Of a DNA stretch of 64,000 nucleotides, positions 38,855-50,664 are shown piece after piece. Origin of the DNA: Capitella teleta (taxonomy: Eukaryota > Annelida > Polychaeta > Capitellidae); the NCBI GenBank assembly GCA_000328365.1, contig KB308242.1, positions 148,942 to 212,941 on the forward strand, given 5' to 3'. How positions within the stretch are numbered: the stretch's first letter is position 1; the number at the start of each line of letters is the position of its first letter. Position numbers and translations under genes: made by a program. The notes under the pieces are model-generated. The model saw only the letters and a list, made by a program, of their open reading frames with translations. It was not told the origin of the DNA and made no database searches.

Positions 38855-39566
38855 TTAAAGGGATGGGGAACTAAATTTTAAGTGATGTTCTATTGACTCA
38901 TAGCACCAATTGATAGCATTCCGTGCCAAAAACACCATGCCTGGATGCAAGCGTAAGGAAATAATGCATTCCGAATATCGGGGTTAGCATTGCACCTATG
39001 GGAGAATGGCTTCCATTGCGAAGTATAGGAGGCAAACGTCAGCTGATGGCTTGGTTTGGCTGATGGCTGATTGGTCCCGTTCCCCTCGTGAAGCTATCGA
39101 TTTCAGCCAATCAGAGCAGATCATCTTCGCCATAAAAGGACATCTCTGTTGTTTACGAAACGAAAGCGCATGCGTGGTGCACTCTGGCTGACCTTTTTAC
39201 TGTTTCAGGATGAGAAACATGGTAGGTGTCCTAGAAAATCGCTTGTTAAAATAAGAAAAATAGCGAAAAAAAAAAAAATTTCGCGCCTGACTGGTGGCAA
39301 AATGATTATTCTATCTATTTCCGAAAAGAAAATAAAAAAATATCCAGGGGTTTAGTCGCAGGACACGCTGATATGACGAGGCCCATTGTAAAAGATGGGG
39401 AACTCGGTGTTTCATCACAGCTCATGACGTCACGCCTAGTTAGCAATATATCTCCCGCGAAATCGTTAGTGATGATATTTCTTGTGTGGGCCAGGCATAG
39501 GAATCATTTTTGGTGCATCAAATAACGACTCAAAGTCCATTTTTAACCAGTTCTCCCTCCCTTTAA
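38855..39566. mobile_element. MITE with TTAA ends, full-length copy
   Basis: A 712-bp non-coding element. The left end reads TTAAAGGGATGGGGAACT and the right end, in reverse complement, TTAAAGGGAGGGAGAACT, so the ends are inverted repeats of about 18 bp with two mismatches, starting at TTAA. Its first 231 bp reappear at 46216-46446 with only about two differences. TTAA ends suggest a piggyBac-like mobiliser, but the terminal triplet is not the usual CCC, so the superfamily is uncertain. It lies only 120 bp from the Tc1 element. Confidence 0.8.
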
Positions 39567-39696
39567 TATTTGTTTACTTTCAAACCCCACCATAATGAAA
39601 TAAATTTAGTTCAACACACACAAAATTGAGTTTCAATCAATAATTTTTCGTCAATTTAGACCATTATGTATGTTATACAATGTATGTTAAATTGTT

Positions 39697-39917
39697 ACTC
39701 GTTTAGCTTAGTGGCAGAGCATTGGACTTCCAATCCAAGGGTAAAGGGGTTCAACGTTTGATTCCCTTGGGTGACAACAGACCAGTACTGATGTGAAGTC
39801 TCTTATAGGTCAGGACTTAAAATGGGGTCCTTATAACCAAAGATATGAATGTTTGTGATTTATGGGCAGCGCTTTGAGCACTTTGGTTGATATTGCGGTA
39901 TATAAAATGCCATTTTT
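39697..39917 (+). mobile_element. tRNA-derived SINE with LINE-like tail, family 2
   Basis: The head resembles a tRNA with an A box (TTTAGCTTAGTGGCAGAGC), an anticodon-like loop (GACTTCCAATCC, TCC) and a degraded B box (GGGGTTCAACGTTTGATTCCC). A tRNA-unrelated body follows. The 3' end AGCGCTTTGAGCAC...TATATAAAATGCC closely resembles the 3' end of the L2/CR1-like LINE at 63213-63290. Such shared tails are known to let SINEs use LINE reverse transcriptase. No clean target-site duplication was found. Confidence 0.75.
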
Positions 39918-42182
39918 TGTTTTACTGATTTTATGCTATAGTATATTTCATAAATACCAGTAATAAAATATTAATGCTTCTTTATTCCTTGTGATATGGT
40001 TAAAGAAGACCTCTGTTCATTCCAGAACCTTTTTAGATCTATTCCATGGGCTTTTGTGAGTGACGAGAGACCATCTTTGAAGAATTTGGTCAACTGTGAA
40101 TGATATTCAAGACAAATTAAAATACAAATATCCTGCTCAGACAGAATAGTTTGAAATTTGATGTACCTCGGAATTAGCCCACAGCAAGCGTATTGTCTGC
40201 AAAATATGTCAGTCAAAAGGCATATTTGTCATTTGGGATGCATCCTCTTATCATCCGTTACTAGCTCAAAACAATCACAGGTCCTCTTCAATACAAATTA
40301 CTCTCATCCAGTTCTTGTACATGTATGTTAATCATATTATATGATTAGCATACAAGAACATTATATTTAACTTTTAAGTTATAACGTAATGACTGATGAG
40401 AAGAATATGCTGGCGCAATTGAATCAATTGAGCAGAGATGCAGATACAGATGATTGATGAAAGACACGATTTGCCTTCCATTCTGGTCTTACTTAGTATT
40501 CAGCAGCATCTAATTTTTAAAGACACAGTAAAGTAGCTTACATAGTTGGAGTGGGGTTGAGGGCCTCTGGCGTATCATCTGTATCTCCTTAACTTGAGAA
40601 GATGGAGTTCTCTAGTTTTCTTCATTGCAAAGGAGACATAATGAGGCAACTTTCACATGAAGATATGTAGCAGAGATTATAATTGAAATTGACATTCTAT
40701 TACCAGTACATAATAGATTGTTTGTTCAAAAAGTGTTTAAATGAATGAAATATGGACCTTTTTCACTCAATAGATAACTGGAGAAAGGTTCATATATAGC
40801 AAAGTGAGAAATTGGGTGTGCATAAGCCTATAAACGGTTTAAGTTGAAATTTTAATCATAAATAAACTTGATTTCAAATTACGCTACAGTAAACAATGAT
40901 AATTAATTGTGGAACATTAAGGTAGACCCTCCAGTCATTAGCCATGCCATTACTCATGCATGCAGGAGGAATAATATGATGTGGTTTTACGGCTCCATCC
41001 AAACCATTCGGATGATACGAGCGCCAGAACAGAAGGCCCAGGACCGGGGTTTCCCCCTACTCTTATCGATAAATCCCAAGGGTTCTTTATCCTGCATACC
41101 ACCATAGACAGTAGTACACAGTGCCCGGCCTTGCTACGCAGTTGGGCAGCACTGCAGAGTCACAGAAAAATTACAATTATATAACAAATTATAATTATAA
41201 TTCACAATCATAATGCAGTCAGCCGGTCAAACCGACTGAGCTATTCGGTGCATGGACCTTAATACCTAAATATCTATATTTATATGATAATATTATTAAA
41301 TCTGATAATCTGATTTACCAAAATTGAGTTGAAACACATAATATATCATATTGCATAAGTATATACCTATACATATACTCTACCCTCGCTTATAAACATT
41401 TTAATCTCATTGAAGTCAGTCTGATACTTATGCCAGATTCTGGCAAGTGAACCCAAGAAATGTTTAACTATTTTATATAGTATTTTATTTGTAAGGCAGA
41501 ATGGGAATAAACTTATTATAAATGGAGGGGGGTATCACACATTTTGGATCGAGTGGATTTAACCCATACATTGATCAATATAACTCACAAATCAATAATA
41601 TATCCCTATTATATCACTGGTGTACTAATCACTCTACACCCTAAACCGACTTCACACTAGACATCAGTGATAAGTATAAGTATGCGATAAGGTAAAATGT
41701 TCATCATTTAATTAAATAATAGGTGATCATAACGCACCACTGAGCAACCAGCGACAACATTGAACATGGATACGATCTAAACATTGAAACAAAATTCCCT
41801 CCATATCGCTTAGAATGAACCGAGCATTGATTTCAGACGCGAATAATTTCACCACCTGGAATCAGTGAACCAACAGAACTGTCTGAATGATTAATGCGAT
41901 AATCCTCGAATTATCCCTCAGAACTTTGATCCGCACGCATGTAAACAAACCTTCATGGTCTCGCTTCGGCACGAGAATCGAACCTTTGGTCACGTGATAC
42001 TAATTATATGTGGCTTTGTGTCATAGGAAACGCAATTATAATATGATTGTTCAAGTCAAAATAATTTTGATTTGTCATTCAATGTTTCTAAATTATTTTC
42101 TTGCAGTTAATTGTGCTACTGAGTGTGTAGAGAACTTTTAGATCGGGACGAGACATCGCGATATTTTTCCTTGACAACCAAA
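39918..42182. other. Intergenic region with SINE and repeat remnants
   Basis: Upstream flank of the C8orf74 homolog. It contains a SINE copy at 40980-41262 (separate entry). A stretch at about 40015-40095 is recognisably similar to 46100-46170 and may be a decayed repeat: minus-strand translation of both contains a T-K-A-H-x-I-D-x-x-R-F-like string. A splice acceptor (TTATTTTCTTGCAG) near 42107 suggests that the C8orf74 homolog has an upstream noncoding exon. Confidence 0.45.
40980..41262 (-). mobile_element. tRNA-derived SINE, family 1, copy lacking the B box
   Basis: Matches the full copy at 58229-58557 over almost its whole body and over the A-box half of the tRNA head (TAGCTCAGTCGGTTTGACC in sense). 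About 65 bp including the B box are absent between the head and the AT-rich spacer. The spacer is also expanded. Without a B box this copy could not be transcribed by RNA polymerase III from its own promoter. Confidence 0.85.
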
Positions 42183-42523
42183 ATGGCGACCATAACAATC
42201 GAACAGGCGAAAGTGATTTCTGGACTACAGGTTTCAATCCTTTGGAATTCTACGTTCCCCTTTCTCGAATATTTTCAATCCAGCTATTGTATTATGTTAT
42301 TGAACTATTTTCCTACATTCAAATAGTTGAATTGTTATGCTTTGAGTTCACATCACAGAATTATAGCTCCAAACAACTCTTCAAACGTTGAGTGCGATTT
42401 TATTTGCAGACGATTATCTCATAATAATTTCTGCCCACAAAACACCCTTTACAGTTGAGACCGTCTCAAGCGTCTGAGACACTACGTGCAACTCACTCAA
42501 TTATTTCGTATTAAAATGCAATA

Positions 42524-42591
<68 letters not shown>

Positions 42592-42596
42592 TAAAT

Positions 42597-42628
<32 letters not shown>

Positions 42629-44179
42629 ATAATAATAATGATACATCAATCAATCAATCAATCAATCAATCACATGCTAAAATGTATAATTATGTTGTAC
42701 ACGTGTGAAATATATTTAATATAAATTTGGTCATTGCAATACATTATAATTATGATAAGTCTAATTACTGATGTAATTTGTAACCATGCATATAGTGTAC
42801 ATGATGTATATTGATTATTGAAGCATAGACCCCTATGCTATTCGAAAGTACATGAAATAGTATTATGACGTAAGGGTGTATACTTGTAAATGTAAGCATA
42901 ATTAGTATACTGTATACACATGTGTGCATGGCTTTTGTAATCAATTAAATTTTGTATAAAAAGATTGATAAAAAATCCTATAATATCCCAGCCTGTATCT
43001 GTTGATATGCCCAATCAATTAACACCATGATACAAATATAATATTTTTAATGTGACGATCATCAATTGAAATACATTTACATGTACAGACTTGATTGACA
43101 GAGATAGTAGAGAGTCTGCCATTTTCAGGCAGAAGATGGAAGGCAACAGCTGGCCTCAGTTCTTGAGTGGGGAGCAATTGACGAAGATGACGATCTTCGA
43201 CAAGGAATTTATCTGGATTTCTTGTATGAAAACCTGATGCTGTGCATTCAGAAAGGGTTTCCATGGCCTCACGTGTGTGCTGCATTCACGATGGCCGATG
43301 AAATGCTACAAGGATGCAAAGGTGGCAAAAATTATGGATGAGATTCATTGATATAATTTGTATTATTTTCAGGAAAGCCACTGACTTATGCCATAATGTT
43401 ATACAAAGAAAAATGTTCACAATATTTGAAGTCATTATCAGAGAAGAACTTGAACATCTTCACCACACATTTCTTCTCATCATTCATGCAGCATTATTCA
43501 TTGATGCAATTTGTGTTCATGCAAAATAGAGAGAAGCTGACAATCCGGTTGAGTCAGTCTGTTGAGACAAGTGAGCCTCCGTTGGCATTCAAAGAAGGCA
43601 AAGAAGTTGACATTTATGAATATGAACAGAAGATAAAACAGATTGAGGTTCTAGAAAAGCAATGTGAAGATGAACGATTGAACAGCGAAAAAGAAGCCAA
43701 ACAAGACAAGGAGAGAAGAATTCAAGAAATCGAGGAGAAACTTGAGCAATTGGAAGTGCCGCTTGAGAGAGAGGTGAGCCACTTTTCTGATTACCTGTAA
43801 TCACACTCATCATTATCCATAGCAACTGGTTGAACTGATAAATGACATAGCTGCAAGTCATCTGTCAGTCACCTCAGCTTCTCTACAATCACAAATTTTG
43901 AAAACACGTGATGAAGTGACTTTCATGTTAGAGAAAACCATTGTGCCACGACCAGCTGCTCTCGGTTAGTCCTATTTTGCTTCTCAATTTTACTCACATA
44001 TCATGGTTGTGGTGGGCTGGTTGATCATTTGTGGCTGTTTTTAATGCAACACTTCAGTGAGGGAAGAAGAGGAGGAGCAGAGAGCGGCTGGGGAGGCTGC
44101 AGCTGTTGCAGCTGCTGCAGCTGCTATGGTGAAGGGACGAGAGTCCAAAGTGGGGAAATCGGGTAAAACCCCAAACTGA
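42183..44179 (+). CDS. C8orf74: C8orf74 homolog (CLAMP / flagellar C1a-32-like family)
   Basis: Five coding exons: 42183-42230, 43129-43321, 43373-43773, 43823-43964 and 44058-44179. All have GT-AG sites and compatible phases, giving 301 residues (human about 294). The first introns are 898 and 51 nt. Residues 1-100 match the human protein best: LEWGAIDEDDDLRQGIYLD, then LYENLMLCIQKGFPW, against a human stretch LYESIIFAVGKGFPW as I recall it. The middle (about 150-220) is a charged coiled coil. The end is Ala-rich then basic (KGRESKVGKSGKTPN), like the lysine-rich human tail. The family is related to the C1a central-pair subunit C1a-32 of Chlamydomonas flagella, so an axonemal role is likely. 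It lies divergently from the DCX-PLAT gene about 7.3 kb away, which matches the human RP1L1-C8orf74 neighbourhood. Confidence 0.88.
42523..42672. repeat. Microsatellites (AAT)n and (ATCA)n
   Basis: Intron 1 of the C8orf74 homolog holds a long AAT-type trinucleotide tract (about 42523-42640, slightly interrupted), followed by about seven ATCA units (42646-42672). ATCA runs commonly mark the 3' tails of SINEs and LINEs in marine invertebrates, so this could be a retroposon scar. Confidence 0.9.
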
Positions 44180-46215
44180 CACCATCCTCATAGCTATTCA
44201 AATTAATTGAGCTCCATGTCTGCCTCAGTTGTATTTTGTTCCCTTTGCTGCATGGAAATTTCATTTGATTGCTGCATGTGTGGAGATATTGCCATTCAAT
44301 ATTACAAAAGTATACATGTACATGTAATGAGTTCTGTTTTGCTGCCAAATTTTTCCACATGCAACCACGTGAGGCTCCTGTTGCAGATTCCTATCTGATG
44401 CTTATTTTCCCAATCTGTGTCTGTTTGTCCTTTTGCTTGATTTTTAGCAATTGCATGATTTTGCAGCAGATGCACTCAGTTGATCCTTGCACCTTTTAGG
44501 CTATATCCGCATGAAAACAAGCTTATTCACACCGATGCATGCTCACTGCTCAGAACTGATGTAATCATGTATAGAGTGGATACTAGAGATCCTATAATTA
44601 TCATTGAATGATCTCTTGTGAATACTAGTGCTGATTGTTATCGTTTGCTGGCAAGCAGCCAAATGGGTATCAATATCTTGATTTCGTCTCATAGCATGTA
44701 TGATATACTGGAAACGATACAAGCATAACGCGGAGTACTCAGTTACCTTACGGTTGCGTCCATTATTTTGTCTAATTTCAGCGGGAACAGATATATTCAT
44801 AACGCACTTGAGTTGAGATTCATAACGTGACCACACATACAATCATGACGCACCGTTCCGTCTCTCTCGATCACCCTTTTCATTCCACCGTTTCGATCAC
44901 ACTTTCATACTTCACCTTAGGATACCTTAGGACGTACTAGTCGCAGGCACATTGCATCTAAGACCAGATCTGCATTGGTGACTTGATGGAGCGCGTGCGT
45001 GAATTAGAGGGGCTGGATTTCCCAGTTGTATTTTAGGGGTACTAGTAGTCGTTTCCAGTGTTCGTCAATGCGGTTTTTAAAGGCATGTCACGCACTTCAT
45101 CTCCTCAGGGATCCCTCCGAGGTACAAGACGAAATCGTCGCTGGGTAAGCACCCGAAGTCAGCAAAAGACGCCCCGAAACAGAGATCTTCTTCGAAGCTG
45201 AGGAAATGAACATTGTCAGCGGAAGCACGTGTCATCAAAGACCGGACTGTCACCTTCAACGCACGTTATGATTATCACTTCTGTTCACACCAACGCATGC
45301 GTGCATGTGGATTTTTAATTTTTCTTATTCGCATTACTTGTTGCTCATTATGTATTGCCGATAAACTTCATGTATATGTCAAAGGAATAAATTTTGTCCC
45401 TTTGTACCTTTGGCGCTGGTAGTCTAGTGATTAATTGATAAGAGTGTATAGGTATAACTATATATTAGTACATGTTTCAATTACATACCAGTAATCGAAC
45501 ATCACAGAAGCATAGCTTTCTATGCACATACTGCAATTAACGACTGTGAGGACTTATTAGGAATTATTAGTAATTTATGGTGCCTTACTGCACACCAAAT
45601 TGTTCTTACTGGTTAGGTAGAGGGTCTTTCAAACTTAGAACAAAACATGCATTTTCTAGTATATATTATCATGAATACCTACTACATTTACTTTTCAAGT
45701 TTTCATTGCTCTGTACAATAAACGCAATGTAAGGGTCAGTTTTATTCGTAGAAAATTATGCTGTGAACGATATTCCATTACAGCTATTGTATTATGCCCC
45801 TTGAATGGCGCATTAAGAGATACGTAAAATTGTAACAAGTATATGATAGGCAATTGCGCGGATGGGCTATTTAATTGGTATTTTTCGGAATGGAAATAAG
45901 CCCGGCGGAGGTAAATGTATATCATGCTTTTCCCCGCGCCCCATGCCTGTGCCACTATAACACGTACTGAACACGATGATGGTTGAGTGCATGACTGCAT
46001 GAGGTCAAATCATGCTTGGTCTCCGACTCTCCGCGCGGTTTCACACAGCAATTTGTGAATTGTCAAAGAATGTAAATTGATTTATGTAACCTGTCTTATT
46101 TTCAGAATCTGTTTATATCGATTATATGGGCTTTTGTGAATGTGAAGAGAAAGATCGCAAAAAATCCTGTCAGTGATTAATAATACTGATATTAAAGAAG
46201 AATAAAAAAACGACG
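44180..46215. other. Intergenic region
   Basis: Downstream flank of the C8orf74 homolog; no supported gene. A stretch at about 46100-46170 is similar to 40015-40095. Short open frames here show no recognisable domain. Confidence 0.5.
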
Positions 46216-46446
46216 TTAAAGGGATGGGGAACTGAATTTTAAGTGATGTTCTATTGACTCATAGCACCAATTGATAGCATTCCGTGCCAAAAACACCATG
46301 CCTGGATGCAAGCGTAAGGAAATAATGCATTCCGAATATCGGGGTTAGCATTGCGCCTATGGGAGAATGGCTTCCATTGCGAAGTATAGGAGGCAAACGT
46401 CAGCTGATGGCTTGGTTTGGCTGATGGCTGATTGGTCCCGTTCCCC
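46216..46446. mobile_element. Truncated copy of the TTAA-ended MITE
   Basis: About 99 percent identical by eye to positions 38855-39085, starting with the same TTAAAGGGATGGGGAAC terminus. The match stops at GTTCCCC; the right two-thirds and the right terminus are absent. The tRNA-Tyr gene begins 25 bp further on. The near identity shows the family moved or was copied recently. Confidence 0.85.
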
Positions 46447-46470
46447 CGTAGCAGCCTGAAAATAACGGAA

Positions 46471-46558
46471 CCCGTGATAGCTCAGTTGGTAGAGCGGAGG
46501 ACTGTAGTGGTCTGTCTCAGGCATCCTTAGGTCGGCGGTTCGACTCCGTCTCGCGGGA
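46471..46558 (+). tRNA. tRNA-Tyr (GTA) with 15-nt intron
   Basis: The acceptor stem CCCGTGA pairs with TCGCGGG, leaving discriminator A at 46558. The D arm is TAGCTCAGTTGGTAGAGC, the anticodon GTA is at 46504-46506, and the T arm has GGTTCGACTCC. A 15-nt intron (46508-46522) sits one base 3' of the anticodon, the canonical position; eukaryotic tRNA-Tyr genes almost always have an intron there. All stems pair, with one G-T pair in the acceptor. A T-run (TTTATTTTTTT) follows as the RNA polymerase III terminator. It looks functional rather than SINE-derived. Confidence 0.95.
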
Positions 46559-47787
46559 TTTATTTTTTTCGAAATTTTATGTGTGAGGTCAGAATTTTCC
46601 AATAGCCATGCAGTCCTTGAATTTTGAAAACAATATTATAGTGGTATTCAAACATATATATTATATATATTACTACCTCTATGTATTCACAAGTTTTTGA
46701 TGTATTCGCATAATATAGAAAGTTTCGATAAAATTTTTTAGTAGGCCAAGTCGACAACAATCAGCATAATTCACATGTAAGCCTATAATGTGTATCCAAG
46801 ATAATAATGCATTAATATAGAAGACCTAGTACATGTACAGGAACCATCATGTCATGTGATATAGATAGGCCCTATATATACGAGATGCATGTAGGTTACA
46901 GTAGACCTATATATATCGCAAGTTCGCACTGTATTATAAATCATGATCAGCATGTCTTCTTAGGACAATCAGAGAAATCGTGTTCACTGACATGGATTGA
47001 ACTCACTTGTCAGTTTCGTGATTCACTTTCGACTTTTCCCTGTAATTCGTGACATGAAATTGTTTCGAATTGATTTAAAAAATTAGCTTTCCACATGATC
47101 ACCTGCCATGCAGTCCTCCTTTCATGCTATCGATCACCACCATCCAACAGGCGTTGTTTATAACAGCTTCCAACAAGAACAACGCAATTCGAGAACACTT
47201 TAGTGCCAGCATCCATCACAAACTCGTAATTATGTACCGTGCAGGATGCAACAAAATCATCCCAATTTATAATTGAGGATTAATCATCATTGACTTATGT
47301 TATCTTAGTTGACCACACGACCCATCGTCCAAAGGAGGACATTATTGGGTGACCATCTTTAGGCCATCTGCATAATAAGGATTATTTTGCCTCATGCCAC
47401 AAATGGCTTCCACAAAACACACACACAAAACACAACCCAAGAACCCGTAATCATTAGATATCAAGAAATCGATATGAGTATCCGCGGATCGTGCGAGCTG
47501 ATGGTGACCTTTGGCATTCCAGTAGTGCGAAATAGCACAATCCTGCAAGCAGGCTCCCTTACATTATTCGATGAAAATATCAATCAGACTTTGGCAAACC
47601 ACCACTTTGGCAACCCGTCCGCCTTTTCCCATCGTCATTGCAAATCTCTGATTCAGAACAGCGATTATTGCTTTGGTCAATCACGTGGACCAGAGTAAAA
47701 CGAATATCAAGTGAAGCATCCTCATGCTTGACTGAGCCCTGACAAAGGCTGACATTTGCATTTCAACGAATTTTCAACGTAGAGGAA
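46559..47787. other. Intergenic region
   Basis: AT-rich; contains the polymerase III T-run immediately after the tRNA. A 103-codon frame at 47387-47698 shows no recognisable domain. Nothing else supported. Confidence 0.5.
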
Positions 47788-47989
47788 AGGTGGTGGCCGA
47801 GTGGTTAGCGTGCTCGCCTTGAAAGGGCTTGGCGCTGGCCACTAGAGGTTCGAAGCCAGCCACTAACCTTGTGTCCTTGGGTAAGGCACTTAACTCCTGC
47901 TTACCTCCTCGGACCACATACGCCTTAGTTGCTTCAGGATTCCGAGGTTAAATAAGCCCCATAGGAAAAAAAAAAAAAAAAAAAAAAAC
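47788..47989 (+). mobile_element. tRNA-derived SINE with poly(A) tail, family 3
   Basis: The head is GGTGGTGGCCGAGTGGTTAG (A box of a Leu/Ser-type tRNA) with B box GGTTCGAAGCC near 47847-47857. The body contains TGTCCTTGGGTAAGGCACTT, a string common in invertebrate SINEs. It ends in a pure A-run of about 21 nt (47967-47988). A long uninterrupted A tail suggests a fairly recent insertion. Confidence 0.88.
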
Positions 47990-48800
47990 GATCAACACAA
48001 GGGAATACATGTAATGAAATTTCACGCCCCGCAGAACCATATCCAACCAATATGGCGGGATATTATTATATTTTGCTCTGGAATGATTAATTACTAATTA
48101 GGGTGTATATTTTGTGAATTTGGTGTTATTTCGGTCATTAGTGATGGTCTTTAAAGGTGATGTCTAAATGCTTTTCAATGCGAGTGTGCAATTCCGTTGC
48201 CACAGAAGCACTTTGTATTACATGTATATGTTTTATGACCTTAATCATAATGTGTATTCACGAGTAGGCAGGCCAAAGTTACCCAATTCGTGCCATTACC
48301 TAAATGGAGTAACTTTAGGCAGATGATATATCATATTCTATACTCGCGCGGAAAAATCGACATCGGCGATTCAGTGGAGAGTATTTGTACTTGAACCATT
48401 TTCGGGGCAAAAGAAAAGCGCGACGTCAGTCTGTCGTAAAGTTTCTTGCCTTCTCCCCAAACATGCATTTCAAAGCAAGTTTGGGGAGACTTAACAGATC
48501 GTCTGCGCCATGGTATTCGCAGTGATCAGAAAGGGTTCATTCAATTTAAACATGGACAATGGGGTATCACCCTCGTCATTCAACCAAACAAACCTCAAAC
48601 ACAGGTGACACACATGCAAGAAACATCCGCGCGTTGAGCGCAATGAATTTGAAATATTCACACAATACCAAATGTACCAAAGTCCTTTGTTGTGGATAAC
48701 TCATTTTGATAAAATTCACTACGTTGTCCGATAATTTCCTTAGTTGCATTGTGAACGACCCCAGGATTCCACAGTCATACTCAGTCCATACCACAAAATA
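47990..48800. other. Intergenic region
   Basis: Sequence between the SINE and the forkhead pseudogene. I see no supported gene or repeat. Confidence 0.5.
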
Positions 48801-49712
48801 ATAGCATCAAGCAACAGACATAAAACGCCATCATCGACAAAATAGAGGGACCTAAGAGGAAGACCCAATAGGAATAGAGACAGATTCACCCCCACTGCAC
48901 CCGTCGATGAACCCTCTAGCCTGACGCAAGCAACAGATCGGCAGAAGGATGCCAAGACATTGAAATCGTCATCCGGCAGCGGCATCTGCTTTTCGATTGA
49001 CGATCTCAATGACCCCATGAACTCACCCGACGAGGATGAAAAGCTCTACGTGAGCAGCAATGGTCGTGTGCGCCTTCGGCCGCTGGATAGCGGAAAACCA
49101 CCATGCAGCTACATCGCCCTCGCCTACATGACCATCACCAGCAGCCCCGGCAAAAAGGCCACGTCGAGGCAGATCATCCAGTCTATTCGGGAGCGCTTCC
49201 CTTACTTCTGCAAGTCAAACAAATGGCATATATCCGTCTGTCATGTTTTATTCATAAACAGCTGCTTCGTCAAGATTCCTCAAGAGAATCTAGACGAAGA
49301 CGGCAATTTTAAGTGTTGATACCTTTGGGTCATCGATCCGACCTGCGAGGACATGTTCGACGATGGATCCCAGCTCAGACGTCGATATCGCTTCAAGAAA
49401 GGTTATGAAAAATGGCTTAAGTCACAGAAGAAACGGAGACAAAAAGTAATGTCCAAGGGAACATTCCCAAGATAAGGCCATTCCTGCGTTGACCTCACCC
49501 TAGCCCCTCCTCCAGGACCATCCTCCTCTGAGTCACCTCAGTCGCCTGGCAACGACAGTGGTGTACCTTCATCGCCCACCTCCACCTCCCCAGACAGCAC
49601 CAGCCTGCCTTTGAGCACCCTTGAAACCCCCGATCCCACCCACAGCACACCGTCTGGACTCTGCCTCGACGTCTCTCTTCCCCATAAAGAATTAAAAAAA
49701 CACCTTCAATGA
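48801..49712 (+). pseudogene. Forkhead (Fox) gene, single-exon pseudogene
   Basis: One reading frame of 304 codons carries a forkhead domain: KPPCSYIALAYMTITSSPGK at about residues 97-116, RERFPYFCKSNKW, then CFVKIPQE, then wing 2 VIDPTCEDMFDDGS and LRRRYRFKK. A Ser/Pro-rich tail ends HKELKKHLQ. Three in-frame stops interrupt it: TAG 48843-48845, TGA 49317-49319 and TAA 49473-49475. There is no frameshift. The likely start codon reads ATA (48801). The recognition helix, normally close to S-x-RHNLS, reads SVCHVLFI, losing DNA-contact residues. It is either a retrocopy or a decayed member of an intronless Fox gene family. The wing resembles FoxD/FoxE-type sequences, but the class is not settled. 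Frame conservation in the tail implies coding function until recently. Confidence 0.82.
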
Positions 49713-50664
49713 TGAATCCTGGGGAGCTTATGCGAATGTTTGATTTTATACAAGGAGTCATTTTTAACCAGGAGTGGGGTATTTCCTACGCTCTGATTAG
49801 TGTACATGTACACCTGCTATATGTATGTGTCATATGCATTGGTGCGCATTTATAACCATGTGCTAATCTTAAATTAGACTTATATCGTTGAGTATAGCAG
49901 ACAAGTGTATACATGTATTTGTGATTCGGTTATCTTTTAAAACATTATTTTATTTTAAAATTTTAATCATTCTGTTATCGTTATCATTGTGATATTGTAT
50001 ATGTGCGATCATATTTTAATTCATACTTATAATTTTAAACATTTCAAATTTTAGTTCATTATAAACGTTAATTCGTTGCTGTGAGTTGCTTTCTTCTTTA
50101 GGTGATACCGTGATTGTAAAAAGTGTCTATGCGCGATACATACTACACGTAGAGCATGAAAGTTTCGCGCGCATGAAATTTTCGCTATATTCGCGGTCAC
50201 GGTCGACCGCGAAAATTAGATTCCCGCCAAATCCTTTTGGGCGATCATATAAGATTATCCTACCCTTGACCTCAAATAATTAGTGCCTTGAATAAAGGCC
50301 TGAGCCTTAAAAGAGCGAAGTTTGCAGTCCGCAGAAGTTTTCCTGTTCTACAGGTTTTTAGGAGACCCCCATCAATTAATAGTAATAGCTGCTACAGTGA
50401 CCCTGTGAATGGCAATTCCACCGAATTATACTAAATTAAAACACACATAACACAAATGTATTCGTATAAACAACACGAGTGGATGAAGAAGTGATGAAAA
50501 ATGAATACAATAACTTAATTAAACAGTGAAAGAACCTAAGGAATCAACTAGCACATGTACATGCAACCCAATGCCTTTAATTACAGCTAGCGATTCAGCA
50601 ATCGTAGCTTGATCACATACAAGGGTACCTGTATGTACATTTCTAAAAGCATCAAGCATAAAAC

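Noticed and set aside
41955-41985. B-box-like GGTTCGATTC on the minus strand
   Set aside because: No A box or tRNA fold around it; a chance match or an unrecognisable SINE scrap.
49317-49319. Selenocysteine readthrough of the TGA in the forkhead sequence
   Set aside because: The same frame also has TAG and TAA stops and a lost recognition helix, so simple decay explains it.
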